Origin: Pseudomonas putida
GTDB taxonomy: Bacteria > Pseudomonadota > Gammaproteobacteria > Pseudomonadales > Pseudomonadaceae
Assembly (NCBI RefSeq): GCF_025905425.1
Contig: NZ_CP109603.1
Location: 4,294,501-4,358,500, forward strand
Reading direction: 5' to 3'
Length of the DNA stretch: 64,000 bases
The notes under the pieces are model-generated. The model searched no databases, was not told the origin of the DNA, and saw only the letters and a list, made by a program, of their open reading frames with translations. How positions within the stretch are numbered: position 1 is the stretch's first letter; every line of letters begins with the position of its first letter. A program made the translations under genes and the position numbers. Shown here piece after piece: positions 48,755 through 58,233 of the stretch.

Positions 48755-49605
48755 TTGAGCAGGCCGGCCTCGCGCGCGGCTTGTTCGGTGCCCGTGTAGT
48801 TCTCAGGCTTGGTCTCGATGAAGCGGCTAGCGGCCTGCAGGTCGAGGATCGCCTTGTGCTCGGGGTTGGCCGGGTCCAGGTCGAGGAACGCCTGCTTGAT
48901 CTTCGCCTTGAGTGCCGGCGCCATGTTGCCGCGCACGGTCCAGTTGTAGTCGTAATAGGTCGGGGTGGTGGCAAACACCCTCACCTTGCTGGTATCGACC
49001 TTGCCGGCATCCACCAGCTTTTGCCAGACGCTGGCATTGAGCACCCCTGCATCGACCTTGCCAGCTTGCACCCAGGCCGCAGTGGCGTCATGGGCACCGG
49101 AGTAGGCCACCCGGCTGAAGTAGTCCTCAGGCTTGATGTTGTCCTCTTTGAGCATGAAGTAACGCGGCATCAGGCTGCCCGAGGTGGACGAGATGGAGCC
49201 GAAGGCGAACGACTTGCCCTTGAGGTCGGCCAGGCTCTTCACATTGGGGTTGGCGGTGATGAACTTGGACGTGAACTGCGCGTCCTGCTCACGCTGCACC
49301 AGTGGCGTGGCGGTCGGGTCTTTCAAGTGCACCTGGACAAAGGTGAAACCGCCCAACCAGGCCAGGTCGAGGCGGTCGGAGGCCAATGATTCGACCACCG
49401 CCGGGTAGTCGGCGACCGGCACGAATTTCACCTCCATGCCCAGTTGCTTGGACAGATACTCCCCCAACGGCTTGAATTTACGCTGCAGCTCGGTTGGCGC
49501 TTCGTCGGGGATGGCACTGACCCGAAGGGTTTCTGCAGCCTGGGCGACAACGGCACAGCAGGACAGCACGAGGCCGGCGGCGAGCGCCAGAGGGCGTTTG
49601 AGCAT
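48751..49605 (-). CDS. phnD: Phosphonate-type periplasmic binding protein (PhnD/PtxB family)
   Basis: 284 residues from ATG 49603-49605 (GGAG 7 bases upstream). Signal peptide to about AQA-AE (residue 23). The oxyanion-binding loop SISSTSGSLMPRYFMLKE, the family DLAWLGGFTFVQ and SGAHDATAAWVQAGKVDAG are visible. The family binds phosphonates, phosphite, hypophosphite or other small oxyanions. The divergent neighbours are the selenium genes selD-selU, so an oxyanion of selenium is a possible ligand; this is inference. Confidence 0.9.
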   Translation of the reverse strand: MLKRPLALAAGLVLSCCAVVAQAAETLRVSAIPDEAPTELQRKFKPLGEYLSKQLGMEVKFVPVADYPAVVESLASDRLDLAWLGGFTFVQVHLKDPTATPLVQREQDAQFTSKFITANPNVKSLADLKGKSFAFGSISSTSGSLMPRYFMLKEDNIKPEDYFSRVAYSGAHDATAAWVQAGKVDAGVLNASVWQKLVDAGKVDTSKVRVFATTPTYYDYNWTVRGNMAPALKAKIKQAFLDLDPANPEHKAILDLQAASRFIETKPENYTGTEQAAREAGLLK

Positions 49606-49732
49606 GGGCATTCTCCGGGTCATTGGCGGGTATTGAGTCGGCAGCCGCGCCGACCGTGAAAAGTATATGTGCCCATGGCGCAATGGCCAGCTTTGCTACA
49701 ATCGCGCAACAATTTGATCTGCTGAGGTACGT

Positions 49733-50767
49733 ATGAGCGAGCCAATCCGCCTGACCCAGTACAGCCACGGCGCCGGTTGTGGCTGCAAGATCTCCCCCAA
49801 GGTACTGGACGTGATCCTTGCCGAAAGCGGCGTCCAGGCCCTGGACCCGAAACTCTGGGTCGGCAACGCTTCGCGCGACGACGCCGCCGTGTATGCCCTG
49901 GACGAGGAACGCGGCGTGGTCTCGACCACCGACTTCTTCATGCCGATCGTCGATGACCCGTATGACTTCGGCCGTATCGCCGCCACCAATGCCATCAGCG
50001 ACATTTACGCCATGGGCGGCGACCCATTGATGGCCATTGCCATCCTTGGCTGGCCGATCAACGTGCTGGCGCCAGAAGTGGCCCGCGAAGTGATCCGTGG
50101 GGGGCGCGCGGTCTGCGCCGAAGCGGGCATCCCGCTGGCCGGCGGCCATTCCATCGACGCCCCGGAACCGATCTTCGGCCTGGCCGTCACCGGCGTGGTC
50201 AGCAAGCGCCATCTCAAACGCAACGACACCGCCACCGCCGATTGCCGCCTGTACCTGACCAAGCCGCTGGGCATCGGCATCCTCACCACCGCCGAGAAAA
50301 AAGCCAAGCTGCGCGAGCAGGACCAAGGCCTGGCGCGCGACTGGATGTGCACCCTCAACACCCCCGGCAGCCGCTTTGGCAAACTCGAAGGCGTGATGGC
50401 GATGACCGACGTCACCGGTTTCGGCCTGTTGGGCCACCTGGTGGAGCTGGCCGAAGGCAGCGGCCTCACCGCGCACCTGGACTACGCCGCAGTACCTCGC
50501 CTGCCCAGTGTCGAGCATTACCTGGCAGAGGGCTGCATCCCCGGCGGCACCTTGCGCAATTACGAAAGCTACGGCCACAAGATCGGCGCCCTGAGCGAGG
50601 ACCAGAAGCACCTGCTGTGCGACCCGCAAACCAGCGGTGGCCTGCTGGTGGCGGTCAGCCCTGAGGGTGACGCGCAATTTCTTGCCGTGGCGGCCGAACT
50701 GGGCCTGCAACTGTCGCCCATCGGCACACTGGTCGAGCGACAGGGCCACGCAGTCGAGGTGCTTTGA
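49733..50767 (+). CDS. selD: Selenide, water dikinase (selenophosphate synthetase)
   Basis: 344 residues. The N-terminal catalytic loop HGAGCGCK contains C16 (the position often occupied by Sec) and C18, with K19; [16 protein letters not shown] and DPQTSGGLL follow. Makes selenophosphate from selenide and ATP. Overlaps selU, with which it supplies 2-selenouridine in tRNA. Confidence 0.97.
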   Translation: MSEPIRLTQYSHGAGCGCKISPKVLDVILAESGVQALDPKLWVGNASRDDAAVYALDEERGVVSTTDFFMPIVDDPYDFGRIAATNAISDIYAMGGDPLMAIAILGWPINVLAPEVAREVIRGGRAVCAEAGIPLAGGHSIDAPEPIFGLAVTGVVSKRHLKRNDTATADCRLYLTKPLGIGILTTAEKKAKLREQDQGLARDWMCTLNTPGSRFGKLEGVMAMTDVTGFGLLGHLVELAEGSGLTAHLDYAAVPRLPSVEHYLAEGCIPGGTLRNYESYGHKIGALSEDQKHLLCDPQTSGGLLVAVSPEGDAQFLAVAAELGLQLSPIGTLVERQGHAVEVL

Positions 50768-51876
50768 TGCGCCCCGACTGTAGCGATTATCGCCAGCTAT
50801 TTTTGAACGACGTGCCGATGATGGACATGCGCGCACCGGTCGAATTCGCCAAGGGCGCCTTCCCCGGTGTCGTCAACCTGCCGCTGATGAACGACCAGGA
50901 ACGGCAGAAGGTCGGCACCTGTTTCAAACAGCAAGGCCAGGCCGCCGCCATCACGCTTGGCCACCAACTGGTCAGTGGCGCGATCAAGGGCGAACGCCTG
51001 CATGCCTGGGCCAGCTTCGCCAAGGCGCATCCCGATGGCTACCTTTATTGCTTTCGCGGTGGCCTGCGCTCGCTGATCGTTCAGCAGTGGTTGCGCGATG
51101 AAGCGGGCATCGACTACCCACGGGTCAAGGGCGGCTACAAAGCGATGCGCACCTTCCTGTTGGACACCACCCAGCAGGCCGTGGAGCACTGCGATTTCGT
51201 CCTGATCGGCGGCCTCACCGGCACCGGCAAGACCGATGTATTGCATCAGCTGGGCAACGGCCTGGATCTGGAAGGCCACGCCAACCACCGCGGCTCCAGC
51301 TTCGGCAAACGGGCCACCGCGCAACCGGCGCAAATCGGCTTCGAAAACAAGCTGGCCATCGATGTACTGAAAAAGCGCGCGCGTGGCATCGAGCAGTTCG
51401 TGCTTGAGGATGAAGGCCGTATCGTCGGCAGCTGCACCGTGCCGCTGGCGTTGTACCAAGGCATGCAGCAGTACCCGTTGGTATGGCTGGAGGACAGCTT
51501 CGACAACCGTGTTGAACGCATCCTGCGCGATTACGTGGTCAACCTGAGCGCAGAGTTCGTCGATGTGCACGGGGGCGAAGCCGGCCGCCGACTGTTTGCC
51601 GAACGCATGCTGTCGAGCATGGCCAATATCCACAAACGCCTGGGTGGCGAACGCTGCCAGCGCTTGTCCGCCATCTTGCAGCAAGCACTGGAAGAACAGC
51701 AGCGCAGCGGCGCGGTGGACCTGCACCGGGGCTGGATCGAAGGGTTGCTGAAGGAGTATTACGACCCGATGTATACCTATCAGCGCGAGGCCAAGGCTGA
51801 ACGTATCGAGTTTGCGGGGGATGCCATTGAGGTTCGGGAGTACCTCAAGGCCCGCGCGCAAAGGCAGAAACACTAA
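50767..51876 (+). CDS. selU: tRNA 2-selenouridine synthase (SelU/MnmH/YbbB)
   Basis: 369 residues from ATG 50767, which shares one base with the selD stop. The N-terminal rhodanese domain has the catalytic Cys near 95 ([11 protein letters not shown]) and the C-terminal part a P-loop ([12 protein letters not shown]). Replaces sulfur by selenium (via geranylated intermediates) at U34 of tRNAs, using selenophosphate from SelD. Confidence 0.96.
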   Translation: MRPDCSDYRQLFLNDVPMMDMRAPVEFAKGAFPGVVNLPLMNDQERQKVGTCFKQQGQAAAITLGHQLVSGAIKGERLHAWASFAKAHPDGYLYCFRGGLRSLIVQQWLRDEAGIDYPRVKGGYKAMRTFLLDTTQQAVEHCDFVLIGGLTGTGKTDVLHQLGNGLDLEGHANHRGSSFGKRATAQPAQIGFENKLAIDVLKKRARGIEQFVLEDEGRIVGSCTVPLALYQGMQQYPLVWLEDSFDNRVERILRDYVVNLSAEFVDVHGGEAGRRLFAERMLSSMANIHKRLGGERCQRLSAILQQALEEQQRSGAVDLHRGWIEGLLKEYYDPMYTYQREAKAERIEFAGDAIEVREYLKARAQRQKH

Positions 51877-51927
51877 GGCCGCTTAGCCAAACACCTTGCA
51901 CCGATGTCGTCTGTAGGAGCGGCCATC

Positions 51928-52314
51928 TCACTGCCCCGGGCTGAGCACCCGCTCAAGCTCGGCTGCCCGGTCCCGGGTCATGTCCATCCCGCACACGCCG
52001 CCTTCCAGCTGCGCCATGGTGCCGCCACTGGCCTGTACGTGGAACGTGCAGTTGTCATCGCGGTAAGCGATCCACTTACGCTGCACCTCGCGCAGGCGTT
52101 TCTGCTGCCCAGCGTCCAGCTTGCCCATCAACTGTTTGTACACCCGGTTCAAGCGCTGGTCCTGCAACTGGGTTTCGGCCTGGATGCAGTTGCTCATGGC
52201 CACTGTGCTGGACGCCTGGTCCATGCACTGCCCGTAGCCCGGCGAATAGTCTTCGGCCATCGCCAGCGGCAGCACACAGGCCAACGCCAAGCCAGTCAGG
52301 TAATACCTGTTCAT
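51928..52314 (-). CDS. DUF1311 (LprI/YecT-like) secreted protein
   Basis: 128 residues from ATG 52312-52314. Signal peptide of about 20 residues (LTGLALACVLPLAMA). The mature part has four regularly spaced Cys (YGQCMDQAS, MSNCIQAE, DDNCTFH, GGVCGMD) and LNRVYKQLMGKLDAGQQKRL-type helices of the LprI N-terminal domain, some members of which inhibit lysozyme. Function here unknown. Confidence 0.82.
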   Translation of the reverse strand: MNRYYLTGLALACVLPLAMAEDYSPGYGQCMDQASSTVAMSNCIQAETQLQDQRLNRVYKQLMGKLDAGQQKRLREVQRKWIAYRDDNCTFHVQASGGTMAQLEGGVCGMDMTRDRAAELERVLSPGQ

Positions 52315-52334
52315 CAAAATGCTCCCTGTGGGTG

Positions 52335-52967
52335 TCAAAACGTCTGCGGTTGTTCCGGCGGCATCAGCACCTTGCCCGGTTCGAAACGCAATGACGGCAT
52401 CTGGGTCGCGGCATACAACGCGACACCCAATGCCGCTATCAAGGCCACATCAAACCAGCGCCAGCCGGGCATGTCGTCGGCACTGCGGGCCTTCCAGCAG
52501 TGCCAGGCCTGGCCTGCGCAGAACACCAGCATCGCTGTCAGCCACAGATAGAAGCCCGCGCCAAAGCCGGTGCGCTCATGGAACGCGTAGCTCTGGCTGT
52601 CTGGCAAGCGGTCGATGCCGAAGCTGCTGGCGGCCAGGTACAGCGCCGCCAGCCCGCAGACCAACGCCAGCCGGCGGAACCGACGATGGGCAAGAATCGC
52701 CACGGCCAGCAGCGGGTTGGCAAACCACTGGTACAACCCGAAGGGCATGCCCCATGGCCCGTACAGCAACATCTGCAGGGCGGGCATATGGCGGTCGGCA
52801 GCCATCAGGGCGCCATCGAAACAGAGGCTGAATAGAAACAGCAGCAAGCTGGCGCTGAGATAGAAAACGGGCAAAGGGCGCACCTGGAGAACACGGGACA
52901 GGCTGCGACCATAACCCAGGCCCTGCCCCGCTTCCAGAGCTTCAGAAGTCTCCGCTCGCCGCAACAC
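52335..52967 (-). CDS. Predicted integral membrane protein, unknown function
   Basis: 210 residues from a GTG that touches the stop of the acetyltransferase gene. About four or five hydrophobic segments (VFYLSASLLLFLFSLCF, FANPLLAVAILAH, LALVCGLAALYLAASSF, GFYLWLTAMLVFCAGQAW, VALIAALGVALYAA). I do not recognise a family. Small three-gene run with the acetyltransferase and the DUF1311 gene. Confidence 0.75.
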   Translation of the reverse strand: MLRRAETSEALEAGQGLGYGRSLSRVLQVRPLPVFYLSASLLLFLFSLCFDGALMAADRHMPALQMLLYGPWGMPFGLYQWFANPLLAVAILAHRRFRRLALVCGLAALYLAASSFGIDRLPDSQSYAFHERTGFGAGFYLWLTAMLVFCAGQAWHCWKARSADDMPGWRWFDVALIAALGVALYAATQMPSLRFEPGKVLMPPEQPQTF

Positions 52968-53530
52968 TATGCAACCGGTGGTTCCAGCAGCAGCCCATAA
53001 AGGCCCGAGTCGGACAGCTCACCGGCCACGCACCAGCGCGCCCGCAGGGTGCCTTCGAGCACGAAGCCCTGGCGTTCGAGCGTGCGCGCCGAGCCTTGGT
53101 TACGGGGGTCTATCTCGCCCTCCAGGCGGCGCATGTGCAGGGTGTGGGCGAGGTAGTCGATGAAGCAGGTCAGCGCCTCGTCCATGTAGCCCCTGCCCTG
53201 TACCGCGCTGGCCAGGCAATAGCCGATCTCGCCACGGCGCGAGACGTCGTCAATATTGAACAGCTGGACCATGCCGATCAATTCGCCGTTGTCACGGCGG
53301 TACATGCCGAGCTTAAGCTGGTCGCCATTGGCGTAGGCTTCGCGGTCGGCGGCCAGGGCGCTTTCGGCTTCGGCCAGGTTGTGCCAGGGGGCATGGTGCC
53401 AATAACGCATGACCTCGGGGTCGGCCATGATCGCCAGCCATTGCGCGGCATCGCCATGGCGCATCGGGCGCAACTGCAGGCGGGGGCTGTCGAGGCAGAG
53501 GTCACTGGGGAAACTGCGGGGTGGGGTCAC
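52967..53530 (-). CDS. GNAT acetyltransferase, RimJ/RimL type
   Basis: 187 residues from a GTG at 53528-53530 with AGGAG 7 bases upstream; an ATG six codons earlier (53548) lies inside that ribosome-site region. RimJ/L-like features: SPRLQLRPMRHGDAAQWLAI at the start, EIGYCLASAVQGRGYMDEAL for acetyl-CoA, and DPRNQGSARTLERQGFVLEG. Target unknown. Confidence 0.88.
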   Translation of the reverse strand: MTPPRSFPSDLCLDSPRLQLRPMRHGDAAQWLAIMADPEVMRYWHHAPWHNLAEAESALAADREAYANGDQLKLGMYRRDNGELIGMVQLFNIDDVSRRGEIGYCLASAVQGRGYMDEALTCFIDYLAHTLHMRRLEGEIDPRNQGSARTLERQGFVLEGTLRARWCVAGELSDSGLYGLLLEPPVA

Positions 53531-53692
53531 GCCGGATCTCCTGTCCATTGCTGGGGAGATGACAGTTTAACGTCAAGCGAGGCGGCTGGGGGATGCGTTG
53601 GGTTTTATCGTGTGTTTGAGAGTGGGTGACTCGGTGCGGGGACTGCGTCATGGCCAGTAGGTGCCTGGCGGGGGTTTTGCGTTGGGGCGCAA

Positions 53693-53912
53693 ATCGAGCG
53701 CCGCCCGCGCGGCGCATCGCGACGCAAGGCCGCTCCCACATTTGTTTCGGGCCAGTGAGGCCTGTGATATTGGCGCGCGACCGCCTTGTTTGTCCGACTC
53801 TATATCCAGCCATGCGCTTAGGGGCCGCGTGCCCATACCACAGGAATAACTGGCCCGAAACAAATGTGGGAGCGGCCTTGCGTCGCGATGCGCCGCGCGG
53901 GCGGCGCTCGAT
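53693..53912. repeat. Perfect 64-bp inverted repeat with a 92-bp spacer
   Basis: Arms 53693-53756 and 53849-53912 are exact reverse complements over 64 bases. Outer end CGAGCGCCGCCCGCGCGGCG (itself palindromic), then a REP-like CAAGGCCGCTCCCAC and the inner TTTGTTTCGGGCCAGT. The spacer has no obvious gene. It sits in the roughly 450-base gap between an acetyltransferase and the DUF3077 gene and looks like a large REPIN-type or MITE-like element. Confidence 0.9.
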
Positions 53913-53976
53913 CTCAAGGACGCTGCAGCACTTTCGCCATGCGCCTATCAGCCGTTACTCGCCGTTTAAAAATGGC

Positions 53977-54228
53977 TCAACCGCCCCGGTTCAACCCCAT
54001 TTCCATGTCATTGATCAGCGCCTTGGCCATGGCACTGAGAATCCGCGCGGCGCTGCCTGCAACCTTGTTGCCCTCCATCTCGGCCTCTTCGCTGAGGTGG
54101 CGTATGCACCCAAGCAGCACGGACAATTCGTCGAACGCGTGATCAAGAGGGATGCCCGGCTCGATACGAAACAGTTCGAGAAACGTCTCCACGCCAGCAG
54201 TGGTGTGGGTTTTCAGGTGATTGCTCAT
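53977..54228 (-). CDS. DUF3077-like small protein
   Basis: 83 residues from ATG 54226-54228, overlapping the upstream gene stop (ATGA). Resembles the DUF3077 family of pseudomonads: FDELSVLLGCIRHLSEEAEM, AARILSAMAKALINDMEMG. No known function; these genes usually come as pairs with DUF6124 members, as here. Confidence 0.75.
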   Translation of the reverse strand: MSNHLKTHTTAGVETFLELFRIEPGIPLDHAFDELSVLLGCIRHLSEEAEMEGNKVAGSAARILSAMAKALINDMEMGLNRGG

Positions 54229-54473
54229 AGCACTGCCTCCTGCGCCTTCATGTGGGCGAACAGCGCATACAGCAGTTCGGTATGGATCGACATGTTTTCG
54301 AGGAGGATGCAGCGTTGAGCGCGGTCTTCGGCTTTGAGGTACAGCTCGATGGTTTGGGAAAGGCTGCCCATGAGCCTGACTGTTTGGCACTTCGCGTCTT
54401 TTTGAGACAGGTCGGCGGTTATCGAGATGTATGGGATTGGGAAAGTGGGTGGATCAGGTACACGTTTTTTCAT
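54225..54473 (-). CDS. DUF6124-like small protein
   Basis: 82 residues from ATG 54471-54473 (GGAG 6 bases upstream). Starts with the typical basic-proline head MKKRVPDPPTFP and has a predicted helical C-terminus (CILLENMSIHTELLYALFAH). Found in front of DUF3077 genes in many pseudomonads. Function unknown. Confidence 0.72.
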   Translation of the reverse strand: MKKRVPDPPTFPIPYISITADLSQKDAKCQTVRLMGSLSQTIELYLKAEDRAQRCILLENMSIHTELLYALFAHMKAQEAVL

Positions 54474-54793
54474 GGTGAACTCCACTGACATTTCAAGGAG
54501 CAACCACCTTGGTCCTTCTCACAGATTTGGGTGGCAGCCGCGCGCGAGGTGAGAAGCCCGTGTTGGAGTCACCACGGTCAGACCGAAGCCTGCACGCGCA
54601 CAGCTGCCATAAAAACGGCCGACTACCAACAACGAGTTCTCACACCCGCTCGCCTTTTCAGGCGAACCGTGAAGTTATCGCTGTAGTACTTCCCCGCCTA
54701 TCAGACGGCATCCGACAGAGATCGTAGGATAATTCCCAAGACCCACCAATCTGAAGCACTTGGTTTCAAGTTCAGAATCTTCTTACAGCTGAT

Positions 54794-54888
54794 GGCCCTT
54801 TCGCGGGCAAGCCCGCTCCCACCAGTATCTCCGGTGCCATCAAGAGCAGTGGAGAGCCTGTGGGAGCGGGCTTGCCCGCGAAAGGGCC
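54794..54888. repeat. REP pair (inverted) with extended arms
   Basis: The copies extend to GGCCCTTTCGCGGGC and its complement, about 38 bases apart. The roughly 440-base gap 54474-54910 contains this pair and nothing else I can recognise. Confidence 0.9.
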
Positions 54889-54910
54889 GGCACAGACGAC
54901 CCAAAAACAG

Positions 54911-55297
54911 TCAGGCCACCTCAGCCCCATCATCATCCGGCCAATGCGGCTCGTTGGCCCCAGGCGGGGTCAACGGCGGCAGCCCATAAGCCGCGCGCGC
55001 ATCGTCGCAGCTGGGGTTATGCACCCCACCCTCCCACGACGCTTCGAACTCCCGGCAAGGGCTCGAGCGGTTAGCGTAGATGGTGCACGCCACCTCTTTG
55101 CCGATCTCGCCGGCAAGGCTGACGCAGCGGCAAGGCTTGGCATCGGTGCCGATCATCGCGACCCGGGTCGGGTTGATCTGCACCACCAGGTCGTCAGGCA
55201 CAACACCCCCGGCAGACTGGCATTCGCCCCAGAAGAAAGACACACGGAAGTACCCGCAGCAGGCGCCGCAGTCAAGGCAAGGGTTATATTCGGACAT
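54911..55297 (-). CDS. YkgJ-family Cys-rich metal-binding protein
   Basis: 128 residues. The N-terminal CLDCGACC matches the CxxCxxCC signature of the zinc/iron-chelating YkgJ-like family; further Cys appear in [26 protein letters not shown] and NPSCDDARA. Probably binds a metal or an Fe-S cluster; biological role unknown. Confidence 0.85.
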   Translation of the reverse strand: MSEYNPCLDCGACCGYFRVSFFWGECQSAGGVVPDDLVVQINPTRVAMIGTDAKPCRCVSLAGEIGKEVACTIYANRSSPCREFEASWEGGVHNPSCDDARAAYGLPPLTPPGANEPHWPDDDGAEVA

Positions 55298-55468
55298 GAG
55301 ACCACGGAGGGAAGGTTGTTGTTATCGGGGCTGGGCCCGCGGCGCCATTTTCATTCCAACCGGGGCTGGCTGGATAGAGGGGGAATGCAAAAAAAATTGC
55401 CGCTGATCCGGCAAGCCTCAAGGCCCGCAAAACGGGCGGACAGCACACCTGCCACCCGCCCGACTGGG

Positions 55469-56596
55469 TTAACGCAAGGCCTTGTAGGTGTTGGCATCCC
55501 AGTGCTGCAGGCCAAGGCCTTCGCTAGGGTCATAGCTGTCGCCGCTCACCTGGCTGAAGCGCGTACGGGCTTCACCGCAGTGCACCAGTCGGTCGTCCCT
55601 TTCACCTTCGGTGATGACGGTATACGACTGGCTGCGCATGGCCTGGTAGTCCTCATCGGCGGCCGCCATGGCCAGGTGATGCTGCATCAGCTGGTTGTCA
55701 TCCAGCACCAACTGCTTGTCCAGCTCGACACCCCAACGGCTCAGGCAGACTTCGGCGAAATGCCGCACGATCAGCCCGGGCTCGATCAGCACCTTTCCAT
55801 CGCCTGTGCCATCGGCTGAAGCATTACCTACCAGCGTGGCATGGCGGCCGGGCATGGGGTAAATGCACATGCGTGTGCCACTCTCGACAGAAGGAATCAC
55901 GCAGGCAAACCCTTTGGAGCGTTCATCCCGCGAATAGAAACCGACGTATTCCCTGACATTGCCCGCCAGCGTTACCCGTTGCGCCTGGATGTTGCCTACA
56001 CCCGGCACTGGGTCGATGGCAAAGATGTTGATCGGGATATCCCGCAGCATCGGGTCCTCGGCCATCGCATTGGCCAGCATATGGCAGCTGACACCGCCCC
56101 GGCTCCAGCCCACCAGGTTGACCTGGGTCGGCAGGCGCGGCTTGCGGAACATCGTGATGATCTGCTCTTGCAGTGCCTGCGGGGTTGGGTGGCGATCGCC
56201 GTAGTCATAGGTTCGCCAGAACCAGGACGCCGTGGCGGATGCATCCGGGATCGGTACGCCTGCGTCTTTGAGCCGTGCGTAATCTTGCTCGGTGAGTTTG
56301 GTGCGTTGCCAGCTGCATTCGCCCTTTATCACCTGCAGTACATGGCCCACATTCTCTTCCCAACCACGACCGAACAACTGACCACTCCAGTTGAAGTAGC
56401 CACCCGGCTCGACGAACAAATCATCGTCCTGAAGGTTGCCACTGCCCGGCCCATCAACCGCAACCCAGTGGGCGAACTCGCGCCCCTGATCATTGCCGGC
56501 CAATGTCGAGACCAGTTCACCGTTCCAGAAACTGGGGTTGGCAGCATCGAAGCGGTGGGAACCCGTACCGCAGAAATAGGCTGTAAATACACTCAT
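55469..56596 (-). CDS. Predicted alpha/beta hydrolase of unknown role
   Basis: 375 residues from ATG 56594-56596 (a TTG 11 codons earlier is the other option). The start YFCGTGSHRFD resembles the N-terminus of DUF2235/Tle1-like lipases. The nucleophile elbow GWSRGG puts Ser at about 165; the acid is probably D195 (IFAIDPVPG) and a candidate His is H252 (PGRHATLVG). No signal peptide or membrane segment. It has no visible immunity, VgrG or secretion genes next to it, so whether it is a secreted lipase effector or a cytoplasmic enzyme is open. Confidence 0.7.
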   Translation of the reverse strand: MSVFTAYFCGTGSHRFDAANPSFWNGELVSTLAGNDQGREFAHWVAVDGPGSGNLQDDDLFVEPGGYFNWSGQLFGRGWEENVGHVLQVIKGECSWQRTKLTEQDYARLKDAGVPIPDASATASWFWRTYDYGDRHPTPQALQEQIITMFRKPRLPTQVNLVGWSRGGVSCHMLANAMAEDPMLRDIPINIFAIDPVPGVGNIQAQRVTLAGNVREYVGFYSRDERSKGFACVIPSVESGTRMCIYPMPGRHATLVGNASADGTGDGKVLIEPGLIVRHFAEVCLSRWGVELDKQLVLDDNQLMQHHLAMAAADEDYQAMRSQSYTVITEGERDDRLVHCGEARTRFSQVSGDSYDPSEGLGLQHWDANTYKALR

Positions 56597-56711
56597 TTGG
56601 ATATCCGCAAAGGAAAAATGAGTGCTCAAGGTAGTCGTTCGAATAATCGGCAGGCAGTCGGAAGGCCACCCCCATCGACAGAACTGGGGCCGCCGAGCGG
56701 CCCCTTGCTGC

Positions 56712-57920
56712 TTACTTCTGGGTCAGGCCATCGGCCCTGAACATCTGGCGGATACCCCGGATAGCCTGGCGAATACGGTCCTGGTTCTCGATCAGCGCAA
56801 AACGCACGTGGTCGTCGCCATAATCGCCAAAGCCGATACCCGGCGACACGCAAACCTTGGCCTCGGCCAACAGCTTCTTGGAAAACTCCAGCGAGCCAAG
56901 GTGCGCATACTCCGGCGGGATCTTCGCCCACACGTACATCGATGCCTTGGGGTTCTCGACCATCCAGCCCAGTTCGTGCAAACCCTTCACCAACAGGTTA
57001 CGGCGCTGGCGGTACTGCTCGGCGATATCGCGCACGCACTGTTGGTCGCCTTCAAGCGCCGCGATGGCTGCCACCTGCAAGGGCGTGAAGGTACCGTAGT
57101 CGTGGTAGCTCTTGATTCGCGCCAGGGCATTGACCAGCTCTGGGTTGCCCACCATGAAGCCAATACGCCAGCCGGCCATGTTGTAGCTTTTGGACAGCGT
57201 GAAGAACTCCACCGCAATGTCCTTGGCGCCTGGCACCTGCATGATCGAAGGTGCTTTCCAGCCGTCGTAGACGATATCGGCGTAGGCCAGGTCGTGGATC
57301 ACCAGCACACCATACTGCTTGGCCAGTGCCACCACGCGCTCGAAGAAGTCCAGTTCCACGCACTGCGCGGTAGGGTTGGACGGGAAGCCGAGGATCATCA
57401 TCTTTGGCTTGGGGATGGACTCGCGGATGGCCCGCTCAAGCTCATTGAAGAAGTCCACACCCGGCACCAGTGGCACCGAACGCACCTGGGCGCCGGCGAT
57501 CACGGCGCCGTAGATGTGGATCGGGTAGCTGGGGTTGGGCACCAGCACCGTGTCGCCCTGATCGAGGGTGGCGAGCATCAGGTGGGCCAGGCCTTCCTTG
57601 GAGCCAATGGTGACGATGGCTTCGCTTTCCGGGTCGATGTCGACCTCGTAGCGGTCCTTGTACCAGTTGGAGATGGCCCGGCGCAGGCGTGGGATGCCGC
57701 GGGAGGTGGAGTAGCCGTGAGTGTCTTCGCGCTGAGCGACCTGCACCAGTTTCTCGACGATGTGCGGCGGGGTCGCGCCATCGGGGTTGCCCATGCTCAG
57801 GTCGATGATGTCTTCGCCACGGCGTCGGGCGGCCATCTTGAGCTCGGCGGTGATGTTGAAGACATAAGGGGGGAGACGATCAATGCGCGCAAAGCGGCGC
57901 GGCGAACCTGGGTTGGCCAT
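56712..57920 (-). CDS. alaC: Glutamate-pyruvate aminotransferase AlaC (YfdZ)
   Basis: 402 residues, fold-type I. Seen: [63 protein letters not shown] and the PLP lysine in [16 protein letters not shown]. Main alanine-forming transaminase in many gammaproteobacteria. Confidence 0.92.
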   Translation of the reverse strand: MANPGSPRRFARIDRLPPYVFNITAELKMAARRRGEDIIDLSMGNPDGATPPHIVEKLVQVAQREDTHGYSTSRGIPRLRRAISNWYKDRYEVDIDPESEAIVTIGSKEGLAHLMLATLDQGDTVLVPNPSYPIHIYGAVIAGAQVRSVPLVPGVDFFNELERAIRESIPKPKMMILGFPSNPTAQCVELDFFERVVALAKQYGVLVIHDLAYADIVYDGWKAPSIMQVPGAKDIAVEFFTLSKSYNMAGWRIGFMVGNPELVNALARIKSYHDYGTFTPLQVAAIAALEGDQQCVRDIAEQYRQRRNLLVKGLHELGWMVENPKASMYVWAKIPPEYAHLGSLEFSKKLLAEAKVCVSPGIGFGDYGDDHVRFALIENQDRIRQAIRGIRQMFRADGLTQK

Positions 57921-58092
57921 GGTTTCCTCTGAGTACGTAAGCGCCCGGAACCGTCCGAGCGACGTTGGCCGATGTGGCGGCCTGGATCAGAAGATAGTGC
58001 CGAAACAGGATTCGTGTAAAGGACAAAATCCTGTTTTGTTAGAATTTTTCAGATGTATTTTTTGAAAATTAGAGAATTATGTTTTCAGGGGC

Positions 58093-58165
58093 GGCCTCTT
58101 CGCGGGGCAAGCCCGCTCCCACAGGGATCGCACCGGTGGGAGCGGGCTTGCCCCGCGAAGAGGCC
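58093..58165. repeat. REP pair (inverted) with extended arms
   Basis: Copies GGCCTCTTCGCGGGGCAAGC and complement, only about 13 bases apart, near the cyoE terminator. The roughly 310-base gap 57921-58233 between alaC and cyoE holds the alaC upstream region, this pair and the terminator. Confidence 0.9.
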
Positions 58166-58183
58166 GGCACAGGAGAACACCCA

Positions 58184-58211
58184 TAAAAAAACCCCGGCAC
58201 ATGGCCGGGGT
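58184..58211 (-). terminator. cyo operon terminator
   Basis: Stem ACCCCGGC/GCCGGGGT with loop ACATG; on the minus strand seven T follow. About 23 bases after the cyoE stop. Confidence 0.95.
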
Positions 58212-58233
58212 TTTCGTGTAACAGGCAGCGGTA

